From positions 112,054,320 through 112,118,319 of the forward strand of contig BSWB01000003.1 in the NCBI GenBank assembly GCA_033239125.1: a DNA stretch of 64,000 nt, read 5' to 3'. Each line of letters starts with the position of its first letter. The stretch's first letter is position 1. Positions 23,415 to 33,661 of this stretch are shown in pieces. The notes below the pieces were generated by a model. It worked only from the letters and a program-made list of their open reading frames with translations. It did not search any database and was not told the origin of the DNA. Source of the DNA: Fagopyrum homotropicum. Lineage: Eukaryota; Streptophyta; Magnoliopsida; Caryophyllales; Polygonaceae. The position numbers were made by a program, and so were the translations under genes.

Positions 23415-25202
23415 CCTTATACGGGTCGAGTTGTTGTTTACTGATCCTTGGTTGGCTGGACTATGTAGGTTGTGCGAGGGTTCCCTTCGAGTGAGTCCCG
23501 ACCGACGAAGCTGCTACTTCCTTTACAAGGCGTGATGTGTGTGGACGAGTGAGTTTCTGGTTCCTAAGTGTAGTACATATATATGCAGTATATAGATATA
23601 AATGTAGTGTAGTATGTATATAAGTACATACATGTATGTATCATTGCAGAGTAGTATACACATATAGATACATGTATGAGTGGAAAATATAAAGATAGTT
23701 ATATATGATTAAGGGCAGTGTACATACATAAGTATATATATATATAGATGGGTAAGGGTAATGTATAGACATAAGTGTACGTATACGGATAGGAGTAGAG
23801 TAATAACCGGGAAGGGTTAGAACATAATTAGTTAGTACGGCCGGAATAGTGTACACTAGTTATGAAATTACGGTGATTCCTAGGGTTAGGCAAATGCTAT
23901 CGTTGATAATGAGTTCCACTTACTATAACTTTCTAAGGACTCATTATGCTAACTTAAGCTAAGTTAGTTTAGGTCCTCGGTCTCTTACCTAGAACAATTG
24001 TGAAATTTTTATCTAAATTTGGGAAGGGAGTGATGTTGATCTCCTTGACGAGTATGTTTGAGATTTGATCTTAGACCTAGTAGCTAAGTGTAAAAAAATC
24101 GGACCTTAGCAACCCCTTGATTTTTCTAAACCTTGATAAATTTAAAATCTCTAGTAAACTATCCTTGAGAAACAGATTATGGAAATAAATTCTCATTGAA
24201 AATATGAAAATTTAATGTTAGACTTTTGAGAGTTCCGGGATCAGGGCTAAAATAATCTTTTATCTTAAGAGAGTGTATTTTCGTAATTCTCCTCTTGAGA
24301 TAGTACTTCTTAGAAGTTGTAACTTCTAAGAGTATGGGATGTGATTTTGATCCACATGCCTTGTGTAAGAGGCATTTGAGTTTCTACGGTTGCGGACCGA
24401 GTTGGGACATTGAGAGTGTTATTTGATTCAGGTAAGTCCTTGCGACTTACTTAGCCAGTTGTTGGATGTTAGCTGAGTGATAATAGTGGTGTGTGCAATG
24501 TGCGTTGATAATAATAACTTGACAGGACAACTGTTATTATTATATTTTAAGGCCCAAGTGTATGTATAACGGGCCGTAACATCACTGCCCAGCTTTGTCA
24601 GGAGACTTGGAGGTTCTCTATACCCAAACCATACAGGTACAAGGTGAGATGCATCGGATCCATTCCTGAGGGTTACACGGGGGCGGAGGCGAGGTTTGGG
24701 AATCCCTCGTGTCACAAAATAAGTATCATTAGTAAGAGTGAATCACCTAAGTAAAGATAATAAATGGATTGTTTGAAAGCATGATGAGTGTTTACTTTTT
24801 CCATGATGTGTGTGTGTGCTATTATTATTTATCTAATGTTTAGATAGCTAGCTAATGATTGTTTTGTTGTATTTTTAGATTCACCACAGGTTAGAGCAGC
24901 AGCTGAGTGATCCGGAAGTAGTGGTCAGCCGGGTCTCCGTACTCCTTAGAGTGGGGTTGGGTGTTCACCTTATTGTTTCTTTCTTCTTGTGAAAGACAGT
25001 TAGTCTTTTCCGTTGTTTAAGTACTATAGGCTGTTAGACGTTGTTGCATTCATCTCTTGAAAATACTACTTTATGAATTTCGGTTTTTCTTATTTGTGTC
25101 TTGTTGCAAGATCCTAGTAATATTGTTGTCAAACTGAGGTGGGGACCCATTGTGAGGTCCTAACCAGTAATGTCCTGAGTTTTGAGAATTCGGGGTGTTA
25201 CA
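23415..25202 (+). repeat. T2 3' LTR, 5'-truncated
   Basis: Seen: it begins abruptly at cttatacgg, about 75 bases after the chromodomain stop codon. The first 690 bases match the 5' LTR (18477-19166). The rest matches the second half of T1 LTRs, including ggtaagtccttgcgacttac at 24431 and the terminal gaattcggggtgttaca. The polypurine tract and about 880 bases of the LTR start are missing. Inferred: one deletion removed the 3' untranslated region and the start of this LTR. Confidence 0.85.
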
Positions 25203-25207
25203 TGTTT

Positions 25208-25816
25208 AGCGTGTGCATGTGTGCAAGATTTCAAGCTGATCCTTAAGAGTCACACTTGATAGTTGGGAAAAGAATTTTTCGGTATCTCAATGGCACTAAG
25301 GATCTAGGGTTATGGTACCCACTTCAAAGCTCGTTTCATCTTGTTGGCTATTCAGATGTACACTTTGCAAGTTATAAGGTTGATAGAAAAAGTACCTCTG
25401 GATGTTGTCAATTCTTAGGGTCATCCCTAATCAGTTGGCACTCCAAGAAGCAAAATTATGTTGCCCTATCCACAGCTGAAGCTGAATACATAGCTGCAGG
25501 AGCTTGTTGTGTTCAAATTCTTTGGATTGCTCAACAACTTCGTGACCTTGGCTTTGACTTGAGAGGTATTCCTATAAAATGTGATAATACTAGTGATATT
25601 TCTATAACCAAAAATCCTATGCAGCATTCAAGGACTAAGCATATTGATGTAAGGCATCACTTCATACGTGATCATGTTCAGAAAGGTGATGTTTCGATTT
25701 CTTTTATCTCAACTAACTTGCAGCTTGCTAATATCTTTACCAAGCCTCTTCCCGAGGAACAATTTAATTTTATTAGATTGGAGCTTGGTATATTGAACAA
25801 GGAAGCATTAACGTAG
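25208..25816 (+). pseudogene. Copia pol, part 2: end of RT and RNase H
   Basis: Seen: the frame left at 17595 resumes with CMCARFQADP, then a TAA at 25244-25246 where a Lys codon is expected. The rest is a typical Copia RNase H: KRIFRYLNGT, YSDVHFAS (catalytic Asp), KSTSGCCQFLG, STAEAEYIAA, KHIDVRHHFIRDHV, and the conserved end ANIFTKPLPEEQF. Known: this removes the RNA strand during reverse transcription. It is followed by about 420 bases of untranslated sequence before an additional ORF, an arrangement known from Sireviruses. Confidence 0.92.
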
Positions 25817-26236
25817 GGGGAGTAAACGAGTTTTAATCATCCTACGGATGCAACGATATTGATGTTTTCAAGAGCCTTGTAATAAAATTCATGGGGCCTT
25901 GAAACATATTTCAAAGGGTACATAAATAAAACGGATCAATTAGAAATTCATATCTTTTAGATATTGAATTATCTAATTTTTATTCTTTAAAAGAGATTTC
26001 AAAAGTTTTGTTTTCAGATTCAAAGGATTTTGAAAAGTGATTACCTAAATTTATGGAAGGAATTTTTATCACTTAAGATCTTTAAAATCTTTTGATCTTA
26101 CGTTGATTAGACTTCTTTCCTTAAATACCTCTTCTCTTCCCTCTTTCTTTCTTCCGCTTCCCTTTGCTTTCGAAAGAACGGTGCTTTACTCTTCCAAATT
26201 TCCAAAACCCTCTTCATCGTTTTTTCAAAATTTCTC

Positions 26237-27713
26237 AATGGCTCCCAAGAGATCTTCAGTCAACGAAGCAACATCCTCAGCTCCAAAACGACAGAGGGTC
26301 GTTCATGTGTCGTCCGACTCTGATTCAAGTTCTGACTCGGGGTCGAGTTCGGGTTTATCTGGGTTCTCTAGTGATGCGGATATTTTTGCTAGAACATGGT
26401 TACCATCAAGTTGGTTCATCAACCCAACATCAGCTAAAAAGTGGGTCAAGGAGTATGATGACCGCTTTTAGTGCATGTGTGAAGGAGTACACAGCGAACT
26501 GTTTACTTGCTCGTCTATGCTAGGGCTTGAAGCGCTCCAAGCGAGCTCTATATGGATTATGCTAAATCCAGGGGAATCGTCATATCCTCGCCTGACAAGA
26601 CTGTTCTATGCCAACTTGACGGCAAGGCGTGAGAGGGGGGAATGGATTCTAAACTCGGTTATCAAAGGTAAGAAAATCACCCTCACTTTTGAACTTATAG
26701 CAGATATTTTTGGGATTCCTTTGTGTGATGCTTCAGAAGACTCAAACCTTGCTACAACTTTAAGGCTAGCAAAAGAACAACTTCTCCTTCCTAATGCCTT
26801 ATCACCTTCAACCATTACTTGTTTAACTCTGGAGGGTAGGATAGTCTATTCTATTATAGACAGATGCATTGTCCCTAGAGTTGGCAATAAAGAAATTATA
26901 ACCAATTATGTGCTGATGTTGACTTACAATGCCTTGAATGGGTTGAAGGTGAATCTGCGTCAAACTCTTTTGTCTCATATGGTGAATGTGATTAATTCTC
27001 CAAGCACCAGTCACCTACCTTATGAGAATTTGCTTCCCATAATATTCACACATTTTTTAGTAGATTATTTTGGTGAGGTGTTGAATGTTTACAATGATGG
27101 ATTAAATGAAACTTTCTTTGAGACAATAGGAATCAAGAAGACTAAAGTGGGCTTTAGTACTGTGTGGGTGTTAATGGAGCTGCCTGAATGAAATTTTACT
27201 ACACAGCAACAACTGAATTTTGTGGAAGAATCGTTGAAATCATTAACTTATGACTTTATAGAGTTTAGAGTGTCAATGACTGATCAGATGAATAAAGCTC
27301 AAGATCTGCTGGGAATTCTGAATCAGAAGATTAACCAGTTATTTCATGTGAGTGCTATGACTTTAACAGTTGCAAGTAGTATCAAGCCAATATCAGAGGA
27401 GCATGGACAGGAAACCCATAAGGATGCTGAGAAGGTTATGGATCAGTGTCATAAAGTAGTCAAAGATAAACCCATCCGACAGCCAATGCCAGATGATCCA
27501 GATATCTTGACAATCGAAGAATTTGGGGTCGTCAAGAAGTATATGCAAAGGAGTCTACACAAAGAGGAACTGACCTATCTCTTAAAGAACGTGATCTTGC
27601 TGATGCAAAGGATCGATGGAGAGATATGTGTCTACGAGACTATTATGGAAAAGAAAGTTCCTCCAAATGGTACAAGGAAGACTGAAGACTCTCGGCATTT
27701 CATGAGTTTTTGA
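26237..27713 (+). pseudogene. Third ORF of the Copia element (Sirevirus extra ORF)
   Basis: Seen: a single frame of about 490 codons from Met 26237 to 27713, broken by TAG at 26469-26471 and TGA at 27189-27191. The N-terminus has a basic, Ser/Asp-rich region (PKRQRVV then a run of SDSDSSS). The middle has LTRLFYANLTARRERG, VIKGKKITLTFELIADIFGIP and HMVNVIN followed by PIIFTHFLVDYFG. The C-terminal part is helical and possibly coiled coil (DQMNKAQDLLGILNQKINQL). Known: Sireviruses often carry an ORF after RNase H, sometimes called env-like. Plant retroelements also carry a domain catalogued as putative plant transposon protein, whose YANL and GK...IN/ELIADIFGIP signature this resembles. No signal peptide or membrane segment is convincing, so an envelope role is doubtful. 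Confidence 0.7.
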
Positions 27714-27810
27714 AAAATACTTTCTGGTTTGGAAATACATTTGGTTTCTGGGTCTGTAATTGGTTTTTAAAGACTTCCTGGTTTGACTGCTTTTTCTCCC
27801 TTGTTGAAAG

Positions 27811-27828
27811 ACAAAGGGGGAGAAATAT
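27811..27828 (+). other. Upstream polypurine tract (Copia)
   Basis: Seen: acaaagggggagaaatat, a polypurine run about 120 bases before the one next to the LTR. Inferred: a second or internal plus-strand primer site. Some retroelements use two such tracts. Confidence 0.5.
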
Positions 27829-27930
27829 GATCCAACATTACGATATACTGCATTCTGCATTTTTAGCTTGAGATTGTTATATGCATTGTTAAACTAACAA
27901 ATGCAGGTACGAAACTTTGTGTTGTCTTCC

Positions 27931-27944
27931 ATCAAGGGGGAGAT
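27931..27944 (+). other. Polypurine tract next to the Copia 3' LTR
   Basis: Seen: atcaagggggagat directly in front of the LTR start tgaaaactcc. Known: AAGGGGGAGA is the usual Copia plus-strand primer. Confidence 0.85.
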
Positions 27945-29150
27945 TGAAAACTCCACCTTGATTGAAATGGTTTATAGGTGTTGATGATGGAAGACTTCAT
28001 ACAAATATAGCAGTTGGATATCTAACAATGTACTTGATTATATTTCTAGATATGTGGATGGTTTGAATTCAGTGTAGGTTGTATATCTACATGTCAAGGG
28101 CCTTGAAGTTGGATTCAAGAACAAAGTTCAAAAGGACAAAATCAAGAACCTTGGAATCTAAGCTGCACGGCACAAGGATTCAAATCAATTGAAGATCTTC
28201 GTTGAAGATTCTGTAACAAGAAGATCTTATCAACCAAGGATTTTTTTCAACCGAAAGAAGATCTCAACCGAAGAATAGAGAATCTTTTCTTGAAGATTTT
28301 CTAAACAAGAAAACGGCAAAAAATATCTTCTCTCTTATCCAACAGAAAGACGAGAGGATCAAGGAGTAAAAGACTCAACGTGTTCGTAGGGACTGAAGAC
28401 TTGCAACGTCTACCTTACGATCTTCATGGAACAGAAGATTGATCTTCAAACGGTCATCTCTACAGCGGTTAGAAGATCTTTCCATAGAAGATATAAATGA
28501 AGATGATGGTCGAAGAAGAAGATACACAAGCTTACACCGGAAAACATCTTTGCATCCTCAAGCAACCTAATCATCTTCATTCGTTGTTTTTCTTTCTCAC
28601 ATTCACGTAAAAGTTTTATCTCCTTAGAGAGAGAAAACACAAGAGCTCCATTGGTAGATCTAAAAAGTGTTATACTAGAGAGTGTTACTCTGCGAAGTAA
28701 CTAGGCTATTATATCTAGGTTAAGAGTTGGAGCTAGATCGTAGCATTAGCTACAAGTGAGAGAAGAAGAGGATTTCTTCTAGTTTGTACCTACGACTCTT
28801 TGAAGCTAATGATAGATAGTTAGATCCTACGGATATACCCTGGGACGGAGAGTAGGATATTTAGAGCCGAACTTCGTAAACATATCCTCGTGTCAATCTT
28901 TTCAATTCTGCACCATATATACTTTACTGTGACTAACTTTGTTTTGCAGAAGCAAGAAGTCAAGGCCCTTGAAATAGAGTTTTAAAGTCCTTGAAATCAA
29001 AGTTTCACTAGTAGCACAGATTGACATCAAGGCCCTTGAAAGGAGTTTCAAGGCCTTGAGATTTGGTTTGCGAAAAGTTCCCACACTCTATTTAACCCCC
29101 CCCCCCTTCTAGAGTATTATCTATCTTATTTATATCACCTATCGGTTCTT

Positions 29151-29152
<2 letters not shown>
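27945..29152 (+). repeat. Copia 3' LTR
   Basis: Seen: it starts tgaaaactccacc after the polypurine tract, shares its start with the fragment at 7698, and ends in a C-run followed by ttctagagtattatc and cggttcttca. Known: a C-run before the LTR end is common in Sireviruses. The palindrome TCAAGGCCTTGA appears at 28097-28113 and four times in 28958-29070. The right end merges into a CA/TA microsatellite, so the exact last base and the target duplication cannot be set. Confidence 0.82.

Positions 29153-29236
<84 letters not shown>
29151..29236. repeat. (CA)n(TA)n microsatellite
   Basis: Seen: about 14 CA units followed by about 28 TA units, directly against the MITE. The TA tract continues after the MITE at 29974-30035, so the MITE interrupted one microsatellite. 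Confidence 0.95.
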
Positions 29237-29240
<4 letters not shown>

Positions 29241-29972
29241 GCTGTTCAGGTAGGACACATTATTCCGGTACGGCCGTGCGTCGCCCGTACGACCGACACG
29301 TGTCCCGAAAAAGTTTATTTATTTATTTATTATTTATTTATTTATTTATTTATTTTTTCAGAAACGAGTGAAAGTAATAGTTCAAAATTTATTAAGGAAT
29401 AGTTCATAACTTATAAAAGGATAGTTCATGAATTATAATAGAATAGTTCATAGTGCAAAATTTAGAAAGGAGTGAAAGTAATAGTTCACAACATATTATG
29501 GGATTGTTCATGAATTATAATAGAATAGTTCAAGAATTATAATAGAATAGTTCAAAGTGCAAAATATATAAGGGAGTAAAAGTAATAGTTCAAAACTTAT
29601 TATGGGATAGTTCATGAGTTATAATAGAATAGTTCAAAGTGCAAAATTTATAAAGGATAGTGCATAACTTATAAAATGATAGTTCATGAATTACAATTGA
29701 ATAGTTCATAACATATAAACTATTAATTTATGAATAATATGATAAAATATATTAAAAAGTAATAGTTCATGGATTATATGGGAATAGTTCAAAGTTTATA
29801 GGAGAATAGTGTATAAATTATAACATGGTAGTTCAAACAAATTTCCATTCGTTTCTAAAAATAAGAAAAAAAAATCGTTTCACCAAAAAAAAAAAAAATT
29901 TTCGGGACACGTGTCGGCCGTACGGGCCACCGCATGGCCGTACCGCATTAATTGAACCGTCCCTGAACAAAA

Positions 29973-29973
<1 letters not shown>
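29237..29973. mobile_element. MITE with about 75-bp terminal inverted repeats
   Basis: Seen: the left end (gctgttcaggtaggacac ... ggtacggccgtgcg ... cgacacgtgtcccgaaaa) is repeated in reverse complement at the right end (ttttcgggacacgtgtcg ... gtacgggccac ... gtccctgaacaaaagc). The centre (29370-29840) consists of AT-rich subrepeats with the phrase atagttca about twenty times, and there is no coding capacity. It lies inside a TA microsatellite, so the target duplication (TA or longer) is ambiguous. Superfamily not determined. Confidence 0.85.

Positions 29974-30035
<62 letters not shown>
29974..30035. repeat. (TA)n microsatellite, right part
   Basis: Seen: about 29 TA/AT units between the MITE and dispersed repeat sequence. 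It generates spurious poly-Ile/Tyr ORFs on both strands. Confidence 0.95.
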
Positions 30036-30037
<2 letters not shown>

Positions 30038-30125
30038 GTGAAACAAATAAAAAAACAAATCTACCCGTTTGTTAATACGATTTTGGAGGGGAACTTGAAG
30101 AGAAAATTGAGAAATATAGGATTGC

Positions 30126-31090
30126 ATTGTTTTTACACGCTTCATATTTTAGAAAAACATTGATATTTATAATCTAACAAACTATCCTTTCATAAGATAT
30201 AATTTGAAAAACATAAACATTAAATATACTTACAAACATCCAACTAATAAAATCTGGGATAACAAAATTATTCTTGAAGGAAGGAATTAAAATTTTATTT
30301 TTTACAAAATATTTACAGACAGTTTTAAATAGATATGCAAATAACATAATTTTAATGGAGAGTAGTTTCACGGTCCGTCTCTTGCACGATATTGTTAGAA
30401 TAGATTCTTACACATAGAATTATAATCAACGTGAGAAGAAAAAAATAACTAATTCGGATTTATAAAAATTATATTTTTTTGGTAATTTCACATGACATCT
30501 CTTAATTTTGTCGGCTTTGAGTTTTTTTTGACTTTTTTATTGCCTTAATGATGAAACATATTGAGGAGAATGTTCAATGGAAGCAAGATACAAAAAAACT
30601 ATATACAGAATTCAATACTTTGTAATATACATGTATGATGGCCATGGTTAAGAGCAAAAGAACTAGGAGATGATATGATGTTGTTCCCGTTCAGATAGTA
30701 TGCATTACGTGGAAACTTAATTTGATGAGCTTTTCGTTCCGAGGTAGGGAAAGAAAATCTTGAGGAGAATGTTCAATGGAAACAAGAGACAAAAAAACAA
30801 TATACAACAATCAGTACCATATAATATATCTGTAGGATGGCCCTGATTAAGAGTAGAAGAATTCGAAGAAGATGCGACAGCATTTCCGTTCAGATAATAT
30901 GCATACCAGGAAAATCAAATGAAATTTATGACCAATTACAACAAGATTCAATATTGGTGTAATATACGTTGAGACATGTGAGCCTAACTTATAAGTCCTT
31001 GGCTACTATTAAGGCTTATGTGTATATATGTTCACTTTAACATGCATTCCCTCCATGTCTTAGAGACGACATATATAAAAAAATAAATTA
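30126..31090. repeat. Dispersed repeat D2
   Basis: Seen: colinear with D1 (10016-10880), including the internal tandem duplication (units start near 30561 and 30760, offset about 199). Its right edge is followed by acatggtattagatca, which resembles a degenerate initiator-tRNA primer site (TGGTATCAGAGC). Inferred: D may be an LTR of an uncharacterised plus-strand family, with this copy retaining a bit of internal sequence. No protein-coding region found. Confidence 0.6.
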
Positions 31091-31095
31091 ACATG

Positions 31096-31700
31096 GTATT
31101 AGATCAGTCTGATACGGATCCGTTATCATGTGTTTGGGTTGTGATTTGCGAAAATATGCTATCCGTCCGTTTGGATAAACCGGCTTTAAAGCTATTTGTC
31201 TAGTGCCATATGTCAGCGCCCGTGCGCCCCTGCCTGCAGATCTGAGAACCTCAAGAGATAGTGTCACCGCCTCCACGGTGACACTAGGCCGCACCAACGT
31301 GTTGACGTTAGAAACGTCCGCAACTGATGAGTCAAGCGTTTCTAACGCATTAAAGACGCCTTCCCGCGACACTCCCATGCCGCCACCACGGCTAAGTTGA
31401 AGATGGATCATTCAGCACTAAACCATCCCCGTGGCTCCCAGATTCGCGCCTGAGGTTGTGCAACAAATGTCATAACTTTGACTGTTTAAACCCTCCCTTT
31501 ATGGCCATTAAGGTGACGGTTTAGACAAGCGATTTACTGCAACTTAGTATCCTTAATAGTATAAATAGAGATGATAGGTTGATGTTAGAATCATCTCATT
31601 TCCCATCCAAAAACTCTCTTTTGTCAATTGCTTTCTTAGTCTTTGTATGGAGTGTTAAGTCTCCTTGCTACATTGGGTTGATTGAAGCTTCATACAAGCT
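31096..31700 (+). repeat. Probable 5' LTR of host element H, left part
   Basis: Seen: after removal of T1, this region is continuous with 48828-49417, which ends just before a tRNA-Asp-type primer site. It has a TATA box (gtataaatag, 31558-31567) and two inverted repeats: GTGTCACCG...CGGTGACAC (about 31258-31285) and GTTAGAAACG...CGTTTCTAAC (about 31307-31352). The first contains TGTCACCGCC, the reverse complement of the motif GGCGGTGACA seen in N2. Inferred: U3 and R of an Athila-type LTR. The left edge is unclear because D2 abuts it. Confidence 0.45.
31558..31567 (+). promoter_or_regulatory. TATA box, probable H promoter
   Basis: Seen: gtataaatag followed by an AT-rich start region and a pyrimidine-rich leader that T1 interrupts at 31700. 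Inferred: core promoter of the H LTR. Confidence 0.45.
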
Positions 31701-33661
31701 TGTAATAACCGAAAATTTTAAACTCCGTTTAATACTGAATTTAACCGGATTCCGATCCGCCAAACTTTATCCTTTAAATAAAAATAAAACGAGATTTAAT
31801 TTCTATCATTTATGTGACCTTAACTCACATAAAACGATAAAATTATGTAACCGGAAATAATTCCGTTTCTTTGAAATAAAATGATAACTTATATAATACT
31901 GTAAATAATTCAGTAATTATTCCCGCAAATTATCTTTCGTTCCGGGGCGATTAACGAGTTTCCTTTAGCCTTTGTTCTAACGGGAGAGCAGGCCGGTTAT
32001 GGCCCACCACCTAGCCTAATGACCTTCCGCCCGCCCACCTTCTTAAGCCTAATCCTAACCTAATCTAATCCTACGCTTAACCTAATCCTTTTCCCTAATC
32101 CCTGTTGCATATCTCGACATCTCTCTCCCAACCGCAACACCGCACCACAGAAACTATCGAAAGATCTTACCGCTGGTTGTTGCTGCCATCGAACCGGTTG
32201 CACGCTCGCCTCGCCAACGACGACGGAGCAAAGGGACCATTGGTACCGCCGCCTTGAACCCAGACGCACCGGAACGACTCATACTGGGCCCGCCATCATC
32301 GCCGAGAAGAGACTAACCGTTGTCCATCCGGAACCGCAACGGAAGTTAGCTACGACCCTGTTTTTCAACACGTCGTCTCGGTGTCGAGGTAAGCCTTGGT
32401 CCCTCCTCTCGTTGAATTCAGCGTAGCACCGCTAGGGTGGCTCGGAGTATCCTCCCTGACCGCTACTCACCATATGTAGACCTCCTCACTACTTGTCGGC
32501 GTTGTTCCATCGCCACCTTGTTGCTCAAAGTGGAGTAGGCTACACGAATCATCGAGCACACGAAGGGCGGTGCCTTTCCCTCTGTTTCAGCCCAATCTGT
32601 ACCTCCTTGTCACGATCTTGCTACAGACTGGTTCTAATTAAATCCAGCAAGTGTATATATTACCTAGTAAGAAGATGGAATTTGCTTCTACACACATGTA
32701 CGTAGTCCCTAATGACGAATTTAAGACTAGTTTGGAACTAGTGGTATACTTATGGGTTGAAGTCAGTACGGACAAACTCAAGTTTGTGAGTATAGGTCGG
32801 TGCAAGGCTCTGAGAGTAAGTGAAAGTAGACTTTTTTTTTTATCCCATAATTTGTTTGGAAAGGGCATACTTTAAGACTAAATTTTGAGGTGTTAGAATG
32901 AGTTGCCACCGCCCAAATTTTAACTTGTTATAGATTGATATAGGTAGTGTACGGTATGAAATTTTGGGACGAATCCAGCGGTCGGAGTTAGATTTATAAG
33001 GTTCCAAGGTAGAGTAGTTAGGCTGTTTTACAACGGAGGAGAATTTGACTAAGTATAGAATTTTAGCTTCTAGTCCAACCTTAGAGTTTATGTAGGAGTT
33101 ATGGCTGAGTTTTTGAGAGACCTTTGCCCTATGCTTAGTATACATATATTTGAGGATCGAGAGTTTTTCCCGGAATTCTTATCCTTTTAGTTAAGCCTTG
33201 AATCTAACCCAAAGTCGGACCTTAATGACCGTTTGGTGAAAATCTAGAATTTTTGTGCAACTCTTATAATTCTGTACTAAACTTTTCCGTAAGAACTAGA
33301 ATACGGAAATAGGCTCCAAAGGAGAGTTGAAATGACGTTATAGGAAAATCTTAGATTTTCGGGATCAGGGGCAAAAGGGTCTTTAAACCTAAGAGAACCT
33401 TTTTCGTAAACTCTTTTCATGAGTTTGAACAACGTAGAAGTTTATAACTTCTAAGAGTTTAAGGATGTGAATTTGATCCACATGCCTTGTTTGACAGGCG
33501 TTTGAGTTCCCACGGGTACGGACCGAGTTGAGATTTGTGAGAGTGATCTTTGATTGAGGTAAGTCCTTGCGACTTACTTAGCTGGTTTCTGGATATTAGT
33601 TGGTTGATAATGGTTATGTGTGTGCAATGTGTGTTATAATAAAAACAATAACTTGTTAGGA
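31701..33661 (+). repeat. T1 5' LTR, part 1
   Basis: Seen: colinear with 46171-48145 of the 3' LTR with scattered substitutions. It carries the U3 palindrome (ATCATTTATGTGACC, spacer, TCACATAAAACGAT) near 31801-31842 and the block ggtaagtccttgcgacttac at 33558. N1 is inserted after gttagga. No convincing TATA box was found. Confidence 0.93.

Larger units (their letters stand above)
17596..25202 (+). mobile_element. T2, rearranged Tekay-type Gypsy element nested in Copia RT
   Basis: Seen: it starts TGTAATACCCGAAAATTTT and ends GAATTCGGGGTGTTACA. A perfect 5-bp duplication TGTTT lies on each side (17591-17595 and 25203-25207), and the Copia RT frame resumes exactly after it. Only partial LTRs and the integrase-chromodomain part of pol remain. 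The two LTR pieces overlap only over roughly 690 bases (18477-19166 versus 23415-24103). Solo LTR F splits the integrase region. Gag, protease, RT and RNase H are absent or unrecognisable. Confidence 0.93.

Noticed and set aside
26237..27713. Third ORF as a host gene
   Set aside because: It lies between Copia RNase H and the polypurine tract and LTR of the same element, and has in-frame stops.
30008..30035. Ile/Tyr-repeat ORFs
   Set aside because: Translations of the TA microsatellite.
31258..31352. microRNA precursor from the paired inverted repeats
   Set aside because: The stems are only about 10 bp, too short for a plant microRNA precursor.
31203..31400. 65-codon ORF near 31203
   Set aside because: Lies in the putative H LTR over two inverted repeats; no domain, and another frame is open on the opposite strand.
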